DNA of 64,000 nt from Nocardia sienata NBRC 100364 (GCF_001613205.1 NZ_BDBX01000010.1:1-64000), one strand, 5' to 3'. Counted from the first letter of the stretch, positions 25,421-35,549 are shown. Translations and numbers: made by a program. Notes: generated by a model not told the origin, from the sequence alone.

Positions 25421-26719
25421 GTGACAGTGCACGAGGGCCGGGCCGCGGTGGCCGCGGTGTGGCGGATCGAATCGGCGCGGATCGTCGGCGCGCTCGCCCG
25501 CTACACCGGTGACTTCGGCCTCGCCGAGGATCTCGCCCAGGAAGCCCTGGCGCAGGCCCTGGTGACCTGGCCGCGTGACGGGGTGCCCCGCAATCCCGCG
25601 GGCTGGCTCCTCACCGTCGGCCGCCGGCGCGCCGTAGACGGATTCCGGCGGTGCGCCGCCCTCGACGATCGGTACGCCGCTCTCGCCCGGGACCTGGGTG
25701 AGGGTGGCGTCGCCGCGGGCAGCGATCCGGCGGACCCGGCGCGGGGTGAGCAGATGCTGTGGGATCCGGATCGCATCGACGACGATGTGCTCGCCCTGAT
25801 GTTCGTCGCCTGCCATCCGGTGCTCTCCCCGGAGGCGCGGGTGGCGCTCACCCTCCGGGTGATCGGTGGTCTGACCAGCGACGAAATCGCCCGGGCCTTC
25901 CTGGTCCCGACGGCCACGGTCCAGGCGCGGATCACCCGGGCCAAGAAAACCCTGGCCGCGGCGCGGGTCCCGTTCGAGATCCCGCAGGCCGCCGACCGCT
26001 CGGCCCGCCTGGTCTCGGTGCTGCGGGTGATCTACGTGATCTTCACCGAAGGGTCCTCGACCGGCTCCGGGGCCGATCTCATCCGATTCGACCTGGCCGC
26101 CGAGGCCCAGCGGCTGGCCCGCGTGCTGAGCCGGTTGGTTCCGGACGAGCCCGAAGCGCACAGCCTGCTGGCGCTCCTGGAGTTGACCGCGGCCCGTTTC
26201 CCGGCGCGCATCGGGCCCGACGGGGGGCCGGTCCTGCTGGAGGATCAGGATCGCCGGCGCTGGGACCGTTCGGCGATCCGCCGTGGACGAGCCGCCCTGG
26301 CCCGCGCCGAACGGGCCCGGCGCGGGCTGGGCTTCTACGGGTTGCAGGCGGCGATCGCCGAGTGCCACGCGGTCGCGCTGTCGGTCGAGGACACCGATTG
26401 GCATCGGATCGTCCTGCTCTACGAAGCGCTGGGCCGTCTGGCACCTTCGCCGGTCGTCGAGGTGAACCGCGCGGTGGCGGTCGCCATGGCGAGTGGGCCG
26501 GCGGCCGCCCTCCCGATCGTGGACGAACTGGAGGCGGCGGGCGAACTAGCGAACACGCATCTGCTGCCCAGCGTGCGCGGCGAACTGCTCATCCGGTTGG
26601 GCCGGAGCGCCGAGGCACGTGCCGAACTGGAACGGGCGGTGGCACGCTGCGCCAACGCGGGCGAACGTCTCGTGCTCGAACGCAAGATCGAGTCGCTGGA
26701 TTCCGGTATGCGGGGGTAG
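25421..26719 (+). CDS. ECF42-type RNA polymerase sigma factor with long C-terminal extension
   Basis: A 432-residue sigma factor. Region 2 has DLAQEALAQALVTWPRDGVP. Region 4 has GLTSDEIARAFLVPTATVQARITRAKK. A C-terminal extension of about 230 residues (DUF6596/TPR-like) includes LYEALGRLAPSPVVEVNRAV and the IGPDGGPVLLEDQDRRRWD stretch, characteristic of ECF42. No anti-sigma gene is adjacent, which agrees with control through the extension and the DGPF protein. GTG 25421. Confidence 0.87.
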   Translation: MTVHEGRAAVAAVWRIESARIVGALARYTGDFGLAEDLAQEALAQALVTWPRDGVPRNPAGWLLTVGRRRAVDGFRRCAALDDRYAALARDLGEGGVAAGSDPADPARGEQMLWDPDRIDDDVLALMFVACHPVLSPEARVALTLRVIGGLTSDEIARAFLVPTATVQARITRAKKTLAAARVPFEIPQAADRSARLVSVLRVIYVIFTEGSSTGSGADLIRFDLAAEAQRLARVLSRLVPDEPEAHSLLALLELTAARFPARIGPDGGPVLLEDQDRRRWDRSAIRRGRAALARAERARRGLGFYGLQAAIAECHAVALSVEDTDWHRIVLLYEALGRLAPSPVVEVNRAVAVAMASGPAAALPIVDELEAAGELANTHLLPSVRGELLIRLGRSAEARAELERAVARCANAGERLVLERKIESLDSGMRG

Positions 26720-26891
26720 CCGTCCTAGCGGGAGCCGGGAGCCGGGAGTGAGTAGTTTCCCGGTTCCGCTGCGCCGCACCGCGCGACGATGATGGATCCG
26801 TAGCGGCGCGCGGGGCGCGGCGGCAGCGAGTGACGGGCTGGATATGGAGAGCAACGCCGGACGGCCCAGAGGTCTCGGTAAGCGCGCGTAG

Positions 26892-27518
26892 GTGACCACG
26901 AAACTGGTCCGGCGGGTACTGCGGGCACTGGCGTGGTCGAAGTTGGTCCACGTCACCGTGATCGGGCGGGACCTGGTACCCCGCAGCGGTCCGGTGATCG
27001 TGGCGAGCAATCACATCTCCATGCTGGACGCGGTGTTCCTGTGGGGCGCCCTGCGCCGGCGGGCGGTGGCCATCGCCATGGCCGAACTCTGGTCGTGGCC
27101 GGTCGTGGGGTGGTTGGTTCGACGACTCGGGCAGATCCCGGTGGTGCGCCGCGACAGCGCATCCGGCCGGTCCGCGCTGGCCCAGGGCGAGCAGATCCTA
27201 CGCCACGGGGGAGTTCTCCTCATCTACCCGGAGGGCCGGCTGGTCGCGCCGGACGAGGTGGAACCGTACAAGCCCGGAGTGGCGAAACTGGCTCTGGCGA
27301 CCGGAGTCCCGGTCGTCCCCGTGGGGACAGTCGGCACGGACGAGGTCATGCCGATGCGGCGGCTGCGCGGCGACCGCCCGGCCTTCGACCGGCGGCGCCG
27401 GGTGACCGTTCGTTTCGGAACCCCGCTCGATGCAACGGGTTTCACGCACCCGGAGCAGTTCCTCGAACAGCTGCGGCAGCGGATCGAGGAGTTGTGCGCG
27501 GCGCCTGAGTCGGGGTAG
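26892..27518 (+). CDS. 1-acyl-sn-glycerol-3-phosphate acyltransferase family (PlsC-like)
   Basis: Membrane-associated acyltransferase of 208 residues. The HX4D motif NHISMLD is near residue 37, then a FxxR-like VVRRDSASGR, YPEGRL near 113, and VPVVPVGTVGTDEVMP. It could make phosphatidate or acylate another lipid. Start is GTG 26892. The 172-bp gap before it holds only short GGGAGCC repeats. Confidence 0.83.
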   Translation: MTTKLVRRVLRALAWSKLVHVTVIGRDLVPRSGPVIVASNHISMLDAVFLWGALRRRAVAIAMAELWSWPVVGWLVRRLGQIPVVRRDSASGRSALAQGEQILRHGGVLLIYPEGRLVAPDEVEPYKPGVAKLALATGVPVVPVGTVGTDEVMPMRRLRGDRPAFDRRRRVTVRFGTPLDATGFTHPEQFLEQLRQRIEELCAAPESG

Positions 27519-27568
27519 CCGTTGCCGCGTTGTGGCGGAGCGGGAGAGGCGAGGACACACCAGTGGTG

Positions 27569-27594
27569 GGGGCCCGGTCGGACGGCCGGGTCCC
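27569..27594. terminator. Bidirectional hairpin between plsC-like and EF-G2 genes
   Basis: Nine-pair stem (one G-U) formed by 27569-27577 and 27586-27594 around an 8-base loop. It sits between two convergent stops (27518 and 27608). Confidence 0.5.
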
Positions 27595-27607
27595 GCATAC
27601 GACAGGG

Positions 27608-29776
27608 TCAGGCGCGGGCCGCGGGCGACCTGTCGCGGACCTTCTCCGCCAGCTGGGCGGGCATCGGGTCGTGCCGGAGATATTCGCGGGTGAACTGGGC
27701 GACACCGTGGGTGAGCGAGCGCAGGTCGGTGGCGTAGCGCACGAGTTCGGATTCCGGTACCTGGGCGCGGATGAGCGTGCGCGCCGGATCGGCCGGTTCG
27801 GTACCCAGTATCCGGGCACGGCGCACCGACAGATCGGTCAGCGCCGCGCCCAGCTGGTCGTCGGGAACCCGGACCTCCACCAGTGCGATGGGCTCGAGCA
27901 GCGCCATCCGGCTGCCCGCCGCCGCGTCGCGCAGCGCCAGGGCTCCGGCGGTCTGGAACGCGGCGTCGGAGGAGTCGACCGAATGCGCTTTACCGTCGAG
28001 CAGGGTGACCCGCACATCGACCAGTGGATTGTCGCTGCTCACCCCGCGTTCGGCCTGGGCGCGCACGCCCTTCTCCACCGAGGTGATGAACTGCCGCGGC
28101 ACCGCGCCGCCGATGACCTTGTCCACGAACTCGATCCCGGATCCCTCGGCGAGCGGTTCCACCTGGATCTCGCAGACCGCGTACTGACCGTGCCCGCCGG
28201 ACTGTTTCACATGCCGGCCACGCCCACCGGCCTTCTCCGCGAACGTTTCCCGTAGGGGGACGCGGGTCTCCTCCACATCGACCTCGACGCCGAATCGGCT
28301 ACGCAACCGTTCCAGCGCGACATCGCGTTGTGCTTCCCCCAGAGACCACAACACCAGCTGATGGGTTCGCTCGTTGTTCTCCACCCGCAGGGCGGGATCT
28401 TCGGCGACCAGCCGTGCCAGCCCCTGCGGGAGTTTGTCCTCGTCGGTCTTACCGTGGGCGCGGATGGCCGTGGGCAGTAGTGGGTCCGGCATCGGCCAGG
28501 GATCGATGAGCAGCGGGTCGCCGGTGGCGGAGAGGGTGTCGCCGGTCCGGGCGTGGGCGAGTTTGGTCACGTAGGCGATATCGCCGGCCACTGCCTCGCT
28601 CATCGGCCGCTGTTCCCGGCCGAACGGGGCAGTGAGTCCGCCGATCCGTTCGTCGTCGTCGTGCTCGGCGCCCGAGCCGTGCCCGCAGATGTGGACTGTA
28701 TCGTCGGCGCGCAGCGTGCCGGAGAAAACGCGGACCAGCGAGACCCGCCCGACGTACGGGTCCGACGATGTCCGGACCACCTCGGCGGCCAGATCGGCCG
28801 CGGGATCACAGCGCAGGGTGATCGTTGCGGACCCGTCGGCGAGCCGCCGGGCCGGTACCGCGTGCTCGGCCGGGCCGGGGAACCCCGCGGTGATCAGGTC
28901 GAGCAGTTCGATGGTGCCCAGGCCGTACCGCCCGTCGGCGGTGGCCGGCGCCGCGAACAGAACCGGATGGAAACTACCCCGTGCCACCGCGCGCTCGAGA
29001 TCGGTGACCAGGGTGGCGAGCTCGATCGCCTCGCCGCCCAGGTAGCGGTCCATGAGGGTCTCGTCCTCGCTTTCGGCGATGATGCCCTCGATCAGCCGCT
29101 CCCGCGCCTGTTCGGCAAGGGCCCGATCGGCGGGCGCCGGATCGACCCAGGTCCGCTCGCCGCCCGAGTAGTCGGCCACCCGCTGCTCGAGAAGTTCCAT
29201 CAGGCCGGTGGCCGGGCGGTGCCCGTCCGCGCTCGCCGGCCCGTACACGGGCAGATGGAGTGCCAGCACGTTCTCCGCGGACCCGCCGCCGAGCAGCGCC
29301 TGGCAGGTGCGGCGTAGCTCCTCGAAATCCGCCCGCGCGGTGTCCAGATGGGTCAGCACGATCGCCCGCGGCATTCCGACGCTCGCGCATTCCTCCCACA
29401 GGGCCCGGGTCGCCCCGCCGACGCCTTCCACGCCGTCGGCCGCCGACACCACGAACAGTGTGGCGTCGGCCGCCCGCAGTCCGGCACGCAGTTCGCCGAC
29501 GAAATCCGCGTAGCCCGGGGTGTCGAGGAGGTTGATCTTCACTCCGTTCCACCGGACCGGCACCACCGACAACTGCACGGAACGGTGTTTTCGCTGCTCG
29601 ATCTCGTCGTAGTCCGACAGGGAAGTCCCGTCCTCGACCCGGCCCGCCCGGTTCACCGTGCCGGTGGCCAGCGCCAGCGCCTCCACCAGAGTGGTCTTAC
29701 CCGAGCCGCTACTTCCGACGAGCGCTACGTTCCGGATGTTCTGCGGGCTCGTCACCCCGTTCGCTCTGACACCCAT
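27608..29776 (-). CDS. fusA2: EF-G-like translation GTPase (EF-G2/FusA2 group)
   Basis: A 722-residue elongation-factor-G paralogue. G1 is GSSGSGKTT near residue 22 and G3 is DTPGYADF near 85. The G4 position reads THLD instead of canonical NKxD, which may alter guanine specificity or turnover. The domain IV-V region is intact (GRGRHVKQSGGHGQYAVCEI, RILGTEPAD). Paralogues of this group occur beside a normal fusA in mycobacteria and are not the main translocase. ATG 29776. Confidence 0.82.
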   Translation of the reverse strand: MGVRANGVTSPQNIRNVALVGSSGSGKTTLVEALALATGTVNRAGRVEDGTSLSDYDEIEQRKHRSVQLSVVPVRWNGVKINLLDTPGYADFVGELRAGLRAADATLFVVSAADGVEGVGGATRALWEECASVGMPRAIVLTHLDTARADFEELRRTCQALLGGGSAENVLALHLPVYGPASADGHRPATGLMELLEQRVADYSGGERTWVDPAPADRALAEQARERLIEGIIAESEDETLMDRYLGGEAIELATLVTDLERAVARGSFHPVLFAAPATADGRYGLGTIELLDLITAGFPGPAEHAVPARRLADGSATITLRCDPAADLAAEVVRTSSDPYVGRVSLVRVFSGTLRADDTVHICGHGSGAEHDDDERIGGLTAPFGREQRPMSEAVAGDIAYVTKLAHARTGDTLSATGDPLLIDPWPMPDPLLPTAIRAHGKTDEDKLPQGLARLVAEDPALRVENNERTHQLVLWSLGEAQRDVALERLRSRFGVEVDVEETRVPLRETFAEKAGGRGRHVKQSGGHGQYAVCEIQVEPLAEGSGIEFVDKVIGGAVPRQFITSVEKGVRAQAERGVSSDNPLVDVRVTLLDGKAHSVDSSDAAFQTAGALALRDAAAGSRMALLEPIALVEVRVPDDQLGAALTDLSVRRARILGTEPADPARTLIRAQVPESELVRYATDLRSLTHGVAQFTREYLRHDPMPAQLAEKVRDRSPAARA

Positions 29777-29946
29777 GACTCACCGTCCTCGGCAATCGGC
29801 ATGCGGTCATCTATGAGCTTCCCACCGGTGCCGCCCGTGGTCCACGGTCTCTTCGGCCCGGTTCTTCCCGCGCGGCCTGTGTGTGAGCCCCGAGGCGGTC
29901 GGCAGGGGGCTGCGGGGTATGCCCCCGACGGTCCCGGAAAGGGATT

Positions 29947-29974
29947 TTGAGCAGCACAAATAGCTATGTAACAT
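29947..29974 (+). promoter_or_regulatory. Possible promoter for the MmpS-like gene
   Basis: An AT-rich stretch in the 266-bp gap after the EF-G2 start holds TTGAGC (29947) and TAACAT (29969) with a 16-base spacer. The fit is moderate. The remainder of the gap shows no gene. Confidence 0.3.
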
Positions 29975-30042
29975 TAGTTCGTCCAAATGTGATCCACACT
30001 CCTGGTGGTGCGCCGGCCGTCCCCCGACCCGAGGAGTTCACA

Positions 30043-30558
30043 TTGATCGACCCGTCCGGCGAGCAGCGGCGCCGCTCCGGGAAGCCCCCGGCATCCGCGT
30101 ACCGGCAGGACCCGCACGCCGGATCCTCGCCCGCCGGCCGCCGATCCCCGCGCGGGCGGCCCCGATGGCCGTGGTTCGCCGCGGGGCTGGTCCTGGCGGT
30201 CCTCTGCCTGGTCGGAGGGTGCGTCGCGGTGGTGGCGGGGATCGCGAACGAGGTCGGTGAGGACCCCGATCACGAGGTCGCGGTGAGCTACGAGGTCGAG
30301 GGCACGGCCGGCGATGTCTCGATCACCTATCTCGGCCACGACCTCGGCATGGCCCGGGAGATGGTGGCCGGACTGCCCTGGCGGCGGGATGTGCTCATCG
30401 AGAGCTTCGGCACCATGGTCTCGCTGATCGCGGTCAACGATGCCGACGGCGGGGAGGTGACCTGCCGGATACTGATCGGCGGCCGGCTCGTCTCCGAACA
30501 GACCTCCACCGGTCCGTACGCGTCGGCGGGGTGTTCGGGAAACGCCGGGGGAGAGTAG
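30043..30558 (+). CDS. MmpS-like membrane-anchored protein
   Basis: A 171-residue protein with a basic N-terminal cytoplasmic part, one membrane helix (WPWFAAGLVLAVLCLVGGCV) and an extracytoplasmic beta-sandwich. That domain matches the MmpS/transport-accessory style: VSYEVEGTAGDVSITYLG, LPWRRDVLI, VTCRILIGGRLV and TGPYASAGC. TTG 30043 is chosen for the GAGGAG six bases upstream. An earlier in-frame TTG at 29947 lies in the AT-rich promoter-like region. No MmpL gene is adjacent. Confidence 0.7.
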   Translation: MIDPSGEQRRRSGKPPASAYRQDPHAGSSPAGRRSPRGRPRWPWFAAGLVLAVLCLVGGCVAVVAGIANEVGEDPDHEVAVSYEVEGTAGDVSITYLGHDLGMAREMVAGLPWRRDVLIESFGTMVSLIAVNDADGGEVTCRILIGGRLVSEQTSTGPYASAGCSGNAGGE

Positions 30559-30742
30559 CCGAGCGCGGGGGCCGTGCGGTCGGTCACCGTGTCGATCCGC
30601 CGGCTAACGGTGAATCGAAATAATCTGCGCGGCAGCGCTTCTGTTGACGACCGACGATCTTTTGCGGCAAGCTCCGGAGAAGGCACTGGGGGTGCGGGCG
30701 GCGCAACGCGTACGCCCGGGGGCGGATGAGGCGTCGGAGGAC

Positions 30743-31312
30743 ATGTCGATGAATGCGGTGGACACCGACCCGTCCGACGCCCCTGGTCGGGTCGGTGATG
30801 TGGTCCGCGATGTGATCGCGCAGGTCGCCCCGGAAGAGCTCCCCATGGTGGACCGTCTGCGTCCGCTCGGTGACCGCGCGGCGGTGCGAATTCTTTCGCG
30901 TCGCAAACGCTCCCGCGATCTGCTCGGCTTCGGTATCGATGAGATCGTCGTGCTGGCGAGCCCGGTGGTGTGGATCGTGGTGAGCGAGGCGGTCGCGCGT
31001 TTCACCGACAGCGCGATCACCGGCGGCGGCCGGGCGGCGCGGTCGGGTCTACGCAGACTGTTGCGCCGCGGCCCGGTGGAGCAGGAGATTCCTCCGCTGG
31101 ACGGCGACCAGATCGCCGAAATCCGCGCGCAGGTCCTGGATTCGGCGCTGCGTAGCGGTATGGACGCCGACCGCGCCGCGATCGTCGCCGATGCCGTGGC
31201 GGGCCGACTCGCCCTCGCGGCGCGTGCTGCTCCGGAGCGACCCCCAGAGCCCGGCGGCCCGGCCGGACAGGCGGTACACGGTTCGGAAGAGGGCAGCGCC
31301 GCGCCGAACTGA
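30743..31312 (+). CDS. Conserved small protein paired with the M48 protease
   Basis: A 189-residue protein of no family I recognise. It has an acidic N-terminus, RILSRRKRSRDLLGFGIDEIVVL leading into a moderately hydrophobic stretch (VLASPVVWIVVSEAVARF), basic RSGLRRLLRRG, and a low-complexity Pro/Gly/Glu tail. GGAGGAC precedes ATG 30743. It lies 27 bp before the large M48 membrane protease, so it is probably a partner, regulator or substrate of it. Confidence 0.6.
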   Translation: MSMNAVDTDPSDAPGRVGDVVRDVIAQVAPEELPMVDRLRPLGDRAAVRILSRRKRSRDLLGFGIDEIVVLASPVVWIVVSEAVARFTDSAITGGGRAARSGLRRLLRRGPVEQEIPPLDGDQIAEIRAQVLDSALRSGMDADRAAIVADAVAGRLALAARAAPERPPEPGGPAGQAVHGSEEGSAAPN

Positions 31313-31339
31313 TCGGCTGGTGCGGGAAGGGGGCGTGCC

Positions 31340-34171
31340 ATGGGTGCGGAGACGGGGACGAACGCGGTACCGGTGCAGGCCAGAGCTTTCACCGCGGGGA
31401 CCGCGATCCGGTTCGCGCTGTTGCTGGCGTTCGTCGCGGTGGACAGTCTGTCGTTGCTGTCGGCGGTCACCTCGCAATTCCGTTCCCACGATCAGAGCTG
31501 GTACCAGTCCTGTCGGCTCGCGGTCGGCTACGACCCGTGGCAGAGCTCCTACATTCCCGGCGGGGCGCTCACCCACGCCGAGTTCATCCGGTCCTGCGAG
31601 GACTCTCATGGTGTCGCCCGCGCACCGGTGGAGTGGATGATCGCCGGGTCGGTGGCGATATTGCTCGTCGCGGCGGTGATCTACCTGGGATCGCCGGTGT
31701 GGCGGCGCCGGCCGGGGCGGTTGCTTCCGGTGGACACGAGCGGGCCCGACGAATTGGCCGTCCGGCTGCGCGAACTGGTCGCGGTGGCCGGTCTGCGCCG
31801 GACGCCGGATTTCGTGATCGATCCGCGGGCCGAGACCGTCGGCGCCGTCGTCTTCGGGCGGCTGGGCAGGTACACGGTATGCCTGGACGGCGGGCTGGTC
31901 GCCCGCAGCGGTACCGCACCCGAGGTGTTGCGGGATGTGATTCTGCACGAACTCGCGCATCTCCGTAACCGCGATGTCGACATCACCTACGCCACGGTTG
32001 CCCTGTGGCGGGCCTTCCTCGTCTGCGCGCTGGTTCCCTACCTGATCGGGCAGGGCATTTCGGTGGTCACGAACCCGCAGTTGTGGTGGGACGAATGGCA
32101 GTTGTCGCTGCGCGGCATCATCCGAGTGGTGGTACTGGTGGCACTGACCTATCTGGTGCGGGCCGACATCCTGCGCACCCGGGAGGTCCATGCCGACCTG
32201 GAGGCCGCCTACCGGGCCGGGGCGGACGCATTCGCCTGGCAGGACGAAGGTACTGCGCCGAAACACCCCCGGTGGGACCGGTTCCTCGGATTGTGGCGTA
32301 CTCATCCGGGCCGGCCGGAACGGCTGGGGGCACTGCACGGTTCCGGGTCGCTGTTCGGTGTCACGGCACTCATGATGTTCCTCACCGGGGTCACCGCACA
32401 GGTGGCGAACCTGGCTGTACCCCTCGCGGCCGACGGCTTCGGCGTCGCGGTGAACACACGGCTCGGCGAGCTGCTGTCCACCTGGGTGACCGCCGGGCTC
32501 GTGGTCGGCATCGCCGGTTACGCCCTCTGGCGAGCGGTGGGGCACGCTGTCGTCTCCGGTGCCCCGGTGCCCTCCGGCCGGCGTGCCGGCATCTGGCTCG
32601 GCGCCGGGATGGCGGTGGGCGAGCTGATGTCCTTCCGCTCGGCCGGACCCCGGCTGCTGCCCGAGGACCCCGCGATCCTGCTGGTCTTCGTCCTCGCCGG
32701 GGCGGTGTTCGCCTGGTGGATGACCCAATGCGCGCAACTGTGGATACGCGGCTGCCGGGGTCACTCGATCCGCGCGGTGCGGCTTCTCGGGCTCGGTGCC
32801 GCCCTCGTCGTCTTCGGAACCTGGTACGGCTACTGGATGAGCGGGCCGTTCCTGTTCCTGCGCGGACCCCTGCATTCCGCGGAGCTGTCACTGCCCGGTC
32901 TGCCCTTCTGGTACGGGTTCGTCGCGGATCTCGCCAACCGGCCGCTGGTCCTCATCGGTTCCACCTGTCTGTGGGTGTTCCCGTTGCTCGCGCTGGTGCG
33001 CAGACCGCCGTCCCGGACACCGGCCTGGATCGAGCGCATGGGCGCCGGCGATCCCGGAGAGCACGCGCTGTCCCCCGCCGCCGTATCGCTGCGACCTGCC
33101 GTCGTCGGCGCCGCCCTCGGCGGGCTGCTGTCCTGCGGGGCCGTAGCGCTGGTGATGTACCGACTGCACCCGGGCCGCCCGGCCGGCGGGCTCACTCCGG
33201 CGTGGGTCAACGCCTATCCGATGTGGTTGACGGCCGGCCTGGGCGCCGCTGCCGTGCTGACGGCCGGCGCGGTCGCCGCGGCCGCCGGCCGGTACCGGTC
33301 GGTGATGGCGCCGGCCGCGGCGGCCGGGGCCGGGCTGTTCGGATTACTCGGCCTGTTCCTCTTCGCCGCCACCGACGGCTGCCTGGAGTCGATGCAGGTC
33401 ATGGCCTACACCTGCGCGTGGCGTCCGGATGCGGCGCGTCTGATGGTGCTGCTCCAGGTGCCGTTCGTCCTGGGTATCGGGATACACCTCGCCGCGGCCG
33501 CGGCCTTGATCGCCGCGCTCGTCGCCGATGGTGTCCGGCGGATCGCTGCACGGCACCGGACGACCACGCCGCCGGACACGGTGACCTGGCGGAAGCCCGG
33601 GTCGCCGGCACGCCGCAGAGCGCTGGTGGCCGTCGTCTGTGCTGTGGTGCTCGCCCTGGTCACCGACACCGGCCTGAACTACTACAACCGGGACGACCTG
33701 GAGGGTGAAGTCGCCGGGTCCGTCGGCTACGAGCCGGCCCGCACCGAGGAGATGACCGCCCGATTCGTGCAGAGCTGGTGGCACGTCGGCGGCGACGCGA
33801 AGGTCTCGGCTCTGCACGCGATCTTCGGGCAGATGAAGGCCGCCGTCACCGACGCGCTCCGCGCGAGCGAGGGGTTGCCGACGGTTCGGCTCGAGCGTGC
33901 GGTGTTCGTGCCGGTCTGCACCGAGATGGTTCGCGTCGCCGAGGATGCGGCGGCATTTGTTCCGATACCCGATGAGCGTGCGCAAACGGACTGGGCGGCA
34001 GCGCTCGCCGCCACCGCGCGGGCGGGTGCCGAGTGCCGGGAAAGCTTCGAAAACGACGGTGGCGAAGCGCAGTTCGACGCGTCGATGGCCGAGAGCAGCG
34101 CGGCCGTCACTGCCTACAATGCGCTCGTCCAGCGACTCGAGGCGCTCGGAGCTCAGGCGAACGAGGGGTGA
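31340..34171 (+). CDS. Large polytopic membrane metalloprotease, M48-like
   Basis: A 943-residue integral membrane protein. Two N-terminal helices flank an extracytoplasmic loop. Then comes a zinc-protease domain with HELAHLRNRDVD (HExxH) near residue 203 and a likely third ligand in REVHADLEAAYRAGAD. About ten or more membrane segments follow, then a C-terminal soluble tail after residue 780. Such long M48/M56-type proteins are much bigger than HtpX. Probable role is cleavage of membrane or envelope proteins. It is cotranscribed with the preceding small gene. Confidence 0.78.
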   Translation: MGAETGTNAVPVQARAFTAGTAIRFALLLAFVAVDSLSLLSAVTSQFRSHDQSWYQSCRLAVGYDPWQSSYIPGGALTHAEFIRSCEDSHGVARAPVEWMIAGSVAILLVAAVIYLGSPVWRRRPGRLLPVDTSGPDELAVRLRELVAVAGLRRTPDFVIDPRAETVGAVVFGRLGRYTVCLDGGLVARSGTAPEVLRDVILHELAHLRNRDVDITYATVALWRAFLVCALVPYLIGQGISVVTNPQLWWDEWQLSLRGIIRVVVLVALTYLVRADILRTREVHADLEAAYRAGADAFAWQDEGTAPKHPRWDRFLGLWRTHPGRPERLGALHGSGSLFGVTALMMFLTGVTAQVANLAVPLAADGFGVAVNTRLGELLSTWVTAGLVVGIAGYALWRAVGHAVVSGAPVPSGRRAGIWLGAGMAVGELMSFRSAGPRLLPEDPAILLVFVLAGAVFAWWMTQCAQLWIRGCRGHSIRAVRLLGLGAALVVFGTWYGYWMSGPFLFLRGPLHSAELSLPGLPFWYGFVADLANRPLVLIGSTCLWVFPLLALVRRPPSRTPAWIERMGAGDPGEHALSPAAVSLRPAVVGAALGGLLSCGAVALVMYRLHPGRPAGGLTPAWVNAYPMWLTAGLGAAAVLTAGAVAAAAGRYRSVMAPAAAAGAGLFGLLGLFLFAATDGCLESMQVMAYTCAWRPDAARLMVLLQVPFVLGIGIHLAAAAALIAALVADGVRRIAARHRTTTPPDTVTWRKPGSPARRRALVAVVCAVVLALVTDTGLNYYNRDDLEGEVAGSVGYEPARTEEMTARFVQSWWHVGGDAKVSALHAIFGQMKAAVTDALRASEGLPTVRLERAVFVPVCTEMVRVAEDAAAFVPIPDERAQTDWAAALAATARAGAECRESFENDGGEAQFDASMAESSAAVTAYNALVQRLEALGAQANEG

Positions 34172-34194
34172 CCTGGCCCGGCCCGTGCGCGGGG

Positions 34195-35343
34195 TCAGCA
34201 CCTCGGCTGGAACGGGTAGCAGACCGGCGTCGGTGGCGCTGCGGGCCGCGGCGGCGGTTGCGGGATTCCCGCCGCGGGCTGCGGCGGGGCAGCGGGTACC
34301 TCCGCGACGGAGCTGGTCTGTTGCTGATTCCCGGTTTCCCGGGGTGCGGGAGCATCGCCACCGCCACGGGCCACCAGCCACAATCCGCCGCCGAGAACGG
34401 CGATCACCGCGAACGCCGCCGCGGTCTGCCAGTGGGCCCGGCGCCGATCGGTGGTTTCCGGCTCCGGGAGCGGTCCGGTCGCCGGCCGGGGCTGCGGTTG
34501 CGGTTCGAGCGGTGGCGGTGGTGGGGCAGCCGGTCGTTCCGGCAGCCGGGCAGGGCCGGCCGGGGCGGCCGCGGACGGGCTGTCCGCCCCGGCCGCGGGC
34601 GGCGGAACCGATTCGCGGGCCGGTGCGGACGGCGGCGGCGCGACGGTACGGGCAGGAGCCGGTACCGGGTCCGGTGCGGAGGGCGGAAGCGGAATCGGTT
34701 CGATCGCGGGAAGGGCCGAATCCAGCGGGAATCCCGCCTCGGCCAGTTCGGCGATCGTCGTGCGGTCCCCGTATTCGAGCGCTTCGATCACCGCGTAGGC
34801 CTGCTCCGCGGTCCAGACGACGGCGCTGCGGTGATGGGCCCGATGAAACCAGGCGCGCAGCGGATTCTGCGTGTTGCACAGCAGCACATCGCAGCCCGGC
34901 GGCGGCGCCGACTTCTTCTCGAGCCGCATGGTCGATCCGCGCGGCGGGAGCACCACCACGAGACCGGTGACGAACGCGCTGCCGCCCACCTGCCCGGCGG
35001 CGGCCTTCAGCTTGAACACCCCGTCGCGAACCTGGTCATAGGGAGTGGTGTCGTTGTCCCGCACACTGACCGGGTCGCCCTCGGAGCCCGGAACCCGCCA
35101 GCGGCTGTTGGTGGTGCACTGCAGGACACTGCCGGTGACCTCGGGGTCGATACCTTTGACCTCTCCGACCACGGTCGTGTACGGGGTGATGATGACCAGG
35201 TCCACCTCCTGTCCGGAGATGAAGCAGTTCGTGATAGCGACTCCGGGAACCCGGTAGTCCCCCTCCCACTTCCGGAGCCAGCCGACAACCCGTTTCTCCG
35301 CGCCTGATCTGAGCTTATCGGCGATGACGAGCATCCCGATCAC
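34195..35343 (-). CDS. NERD-domain protein with Pro-rich linker and membrane segment
   Basis: A 382-residue protein. The N-terminal NERD nuclease-related domain has FISGQEVDLVIITPYTTVVG then EVKG, giving the D...ExK catalytic pattern. A Pro/Ala-rich linker spans about 215-300. One membrane helix (TAAAFAVIAVLGGGLWLVA) and a short tail ending in Cys follow. It converges on the M48 gene with a 23-bp gap. NERD proteins are linked to DNA or RNA processing. The anchor would place the nuclease domain on the inner face. Confidence 0.75.
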   Translation of the reverse strand: MIGMLVIADKLRSGAEKRVVGWLRKWEGDYRVPGVAITNCFISGQEVDLVIITPYTTVVGEVKGIDPEVTGSVLQCTTNSRWRVPGSEGDPVSVRDNDTTPYDQVRDGVFKLKAAAGQVGGSAFVTGLVVVLPPRGSTMRLEKKSAPPPGCDVLLCNTQNPLRAWFHRAHHRSAVVWTAEQAYAVIEALEYGDRTTIAELAEAGFPLDSALPAIEPIPLPPSAPDPVPAPARTVAPPPSAPARESVPPPAAGADSPSAAAPAGPARLPERPAAPPPPPLEPQPQPRPATGPLPEPETTDRRRAHWQTAAAFAVIAVLGGGLWLVARGGGDAPAPRETGNQQQTSSVAEVPAAPPQPAAGIPQPPPRPAAPPTPVCYPFQPRC

Positions 35344-35549
35344 CCCTCCCTGTCGCCGGTGATGTGGATACGATATCGCTAGTCGCGCAGCCGGACGCGA
35401 AACCCTTTGCCACAGAGCGCCTTCATCCCCGGCGCGTCCGGCCGGCCGGGCCTCCTACCTGTAACATCGGCCCAGGCTATTGCGGGCGCGGCCTCCGTAC
35501 GTCTACACCACCCGGTCCCCGGCGGATCGGCTTCGCCGGCTTCGCCGGC

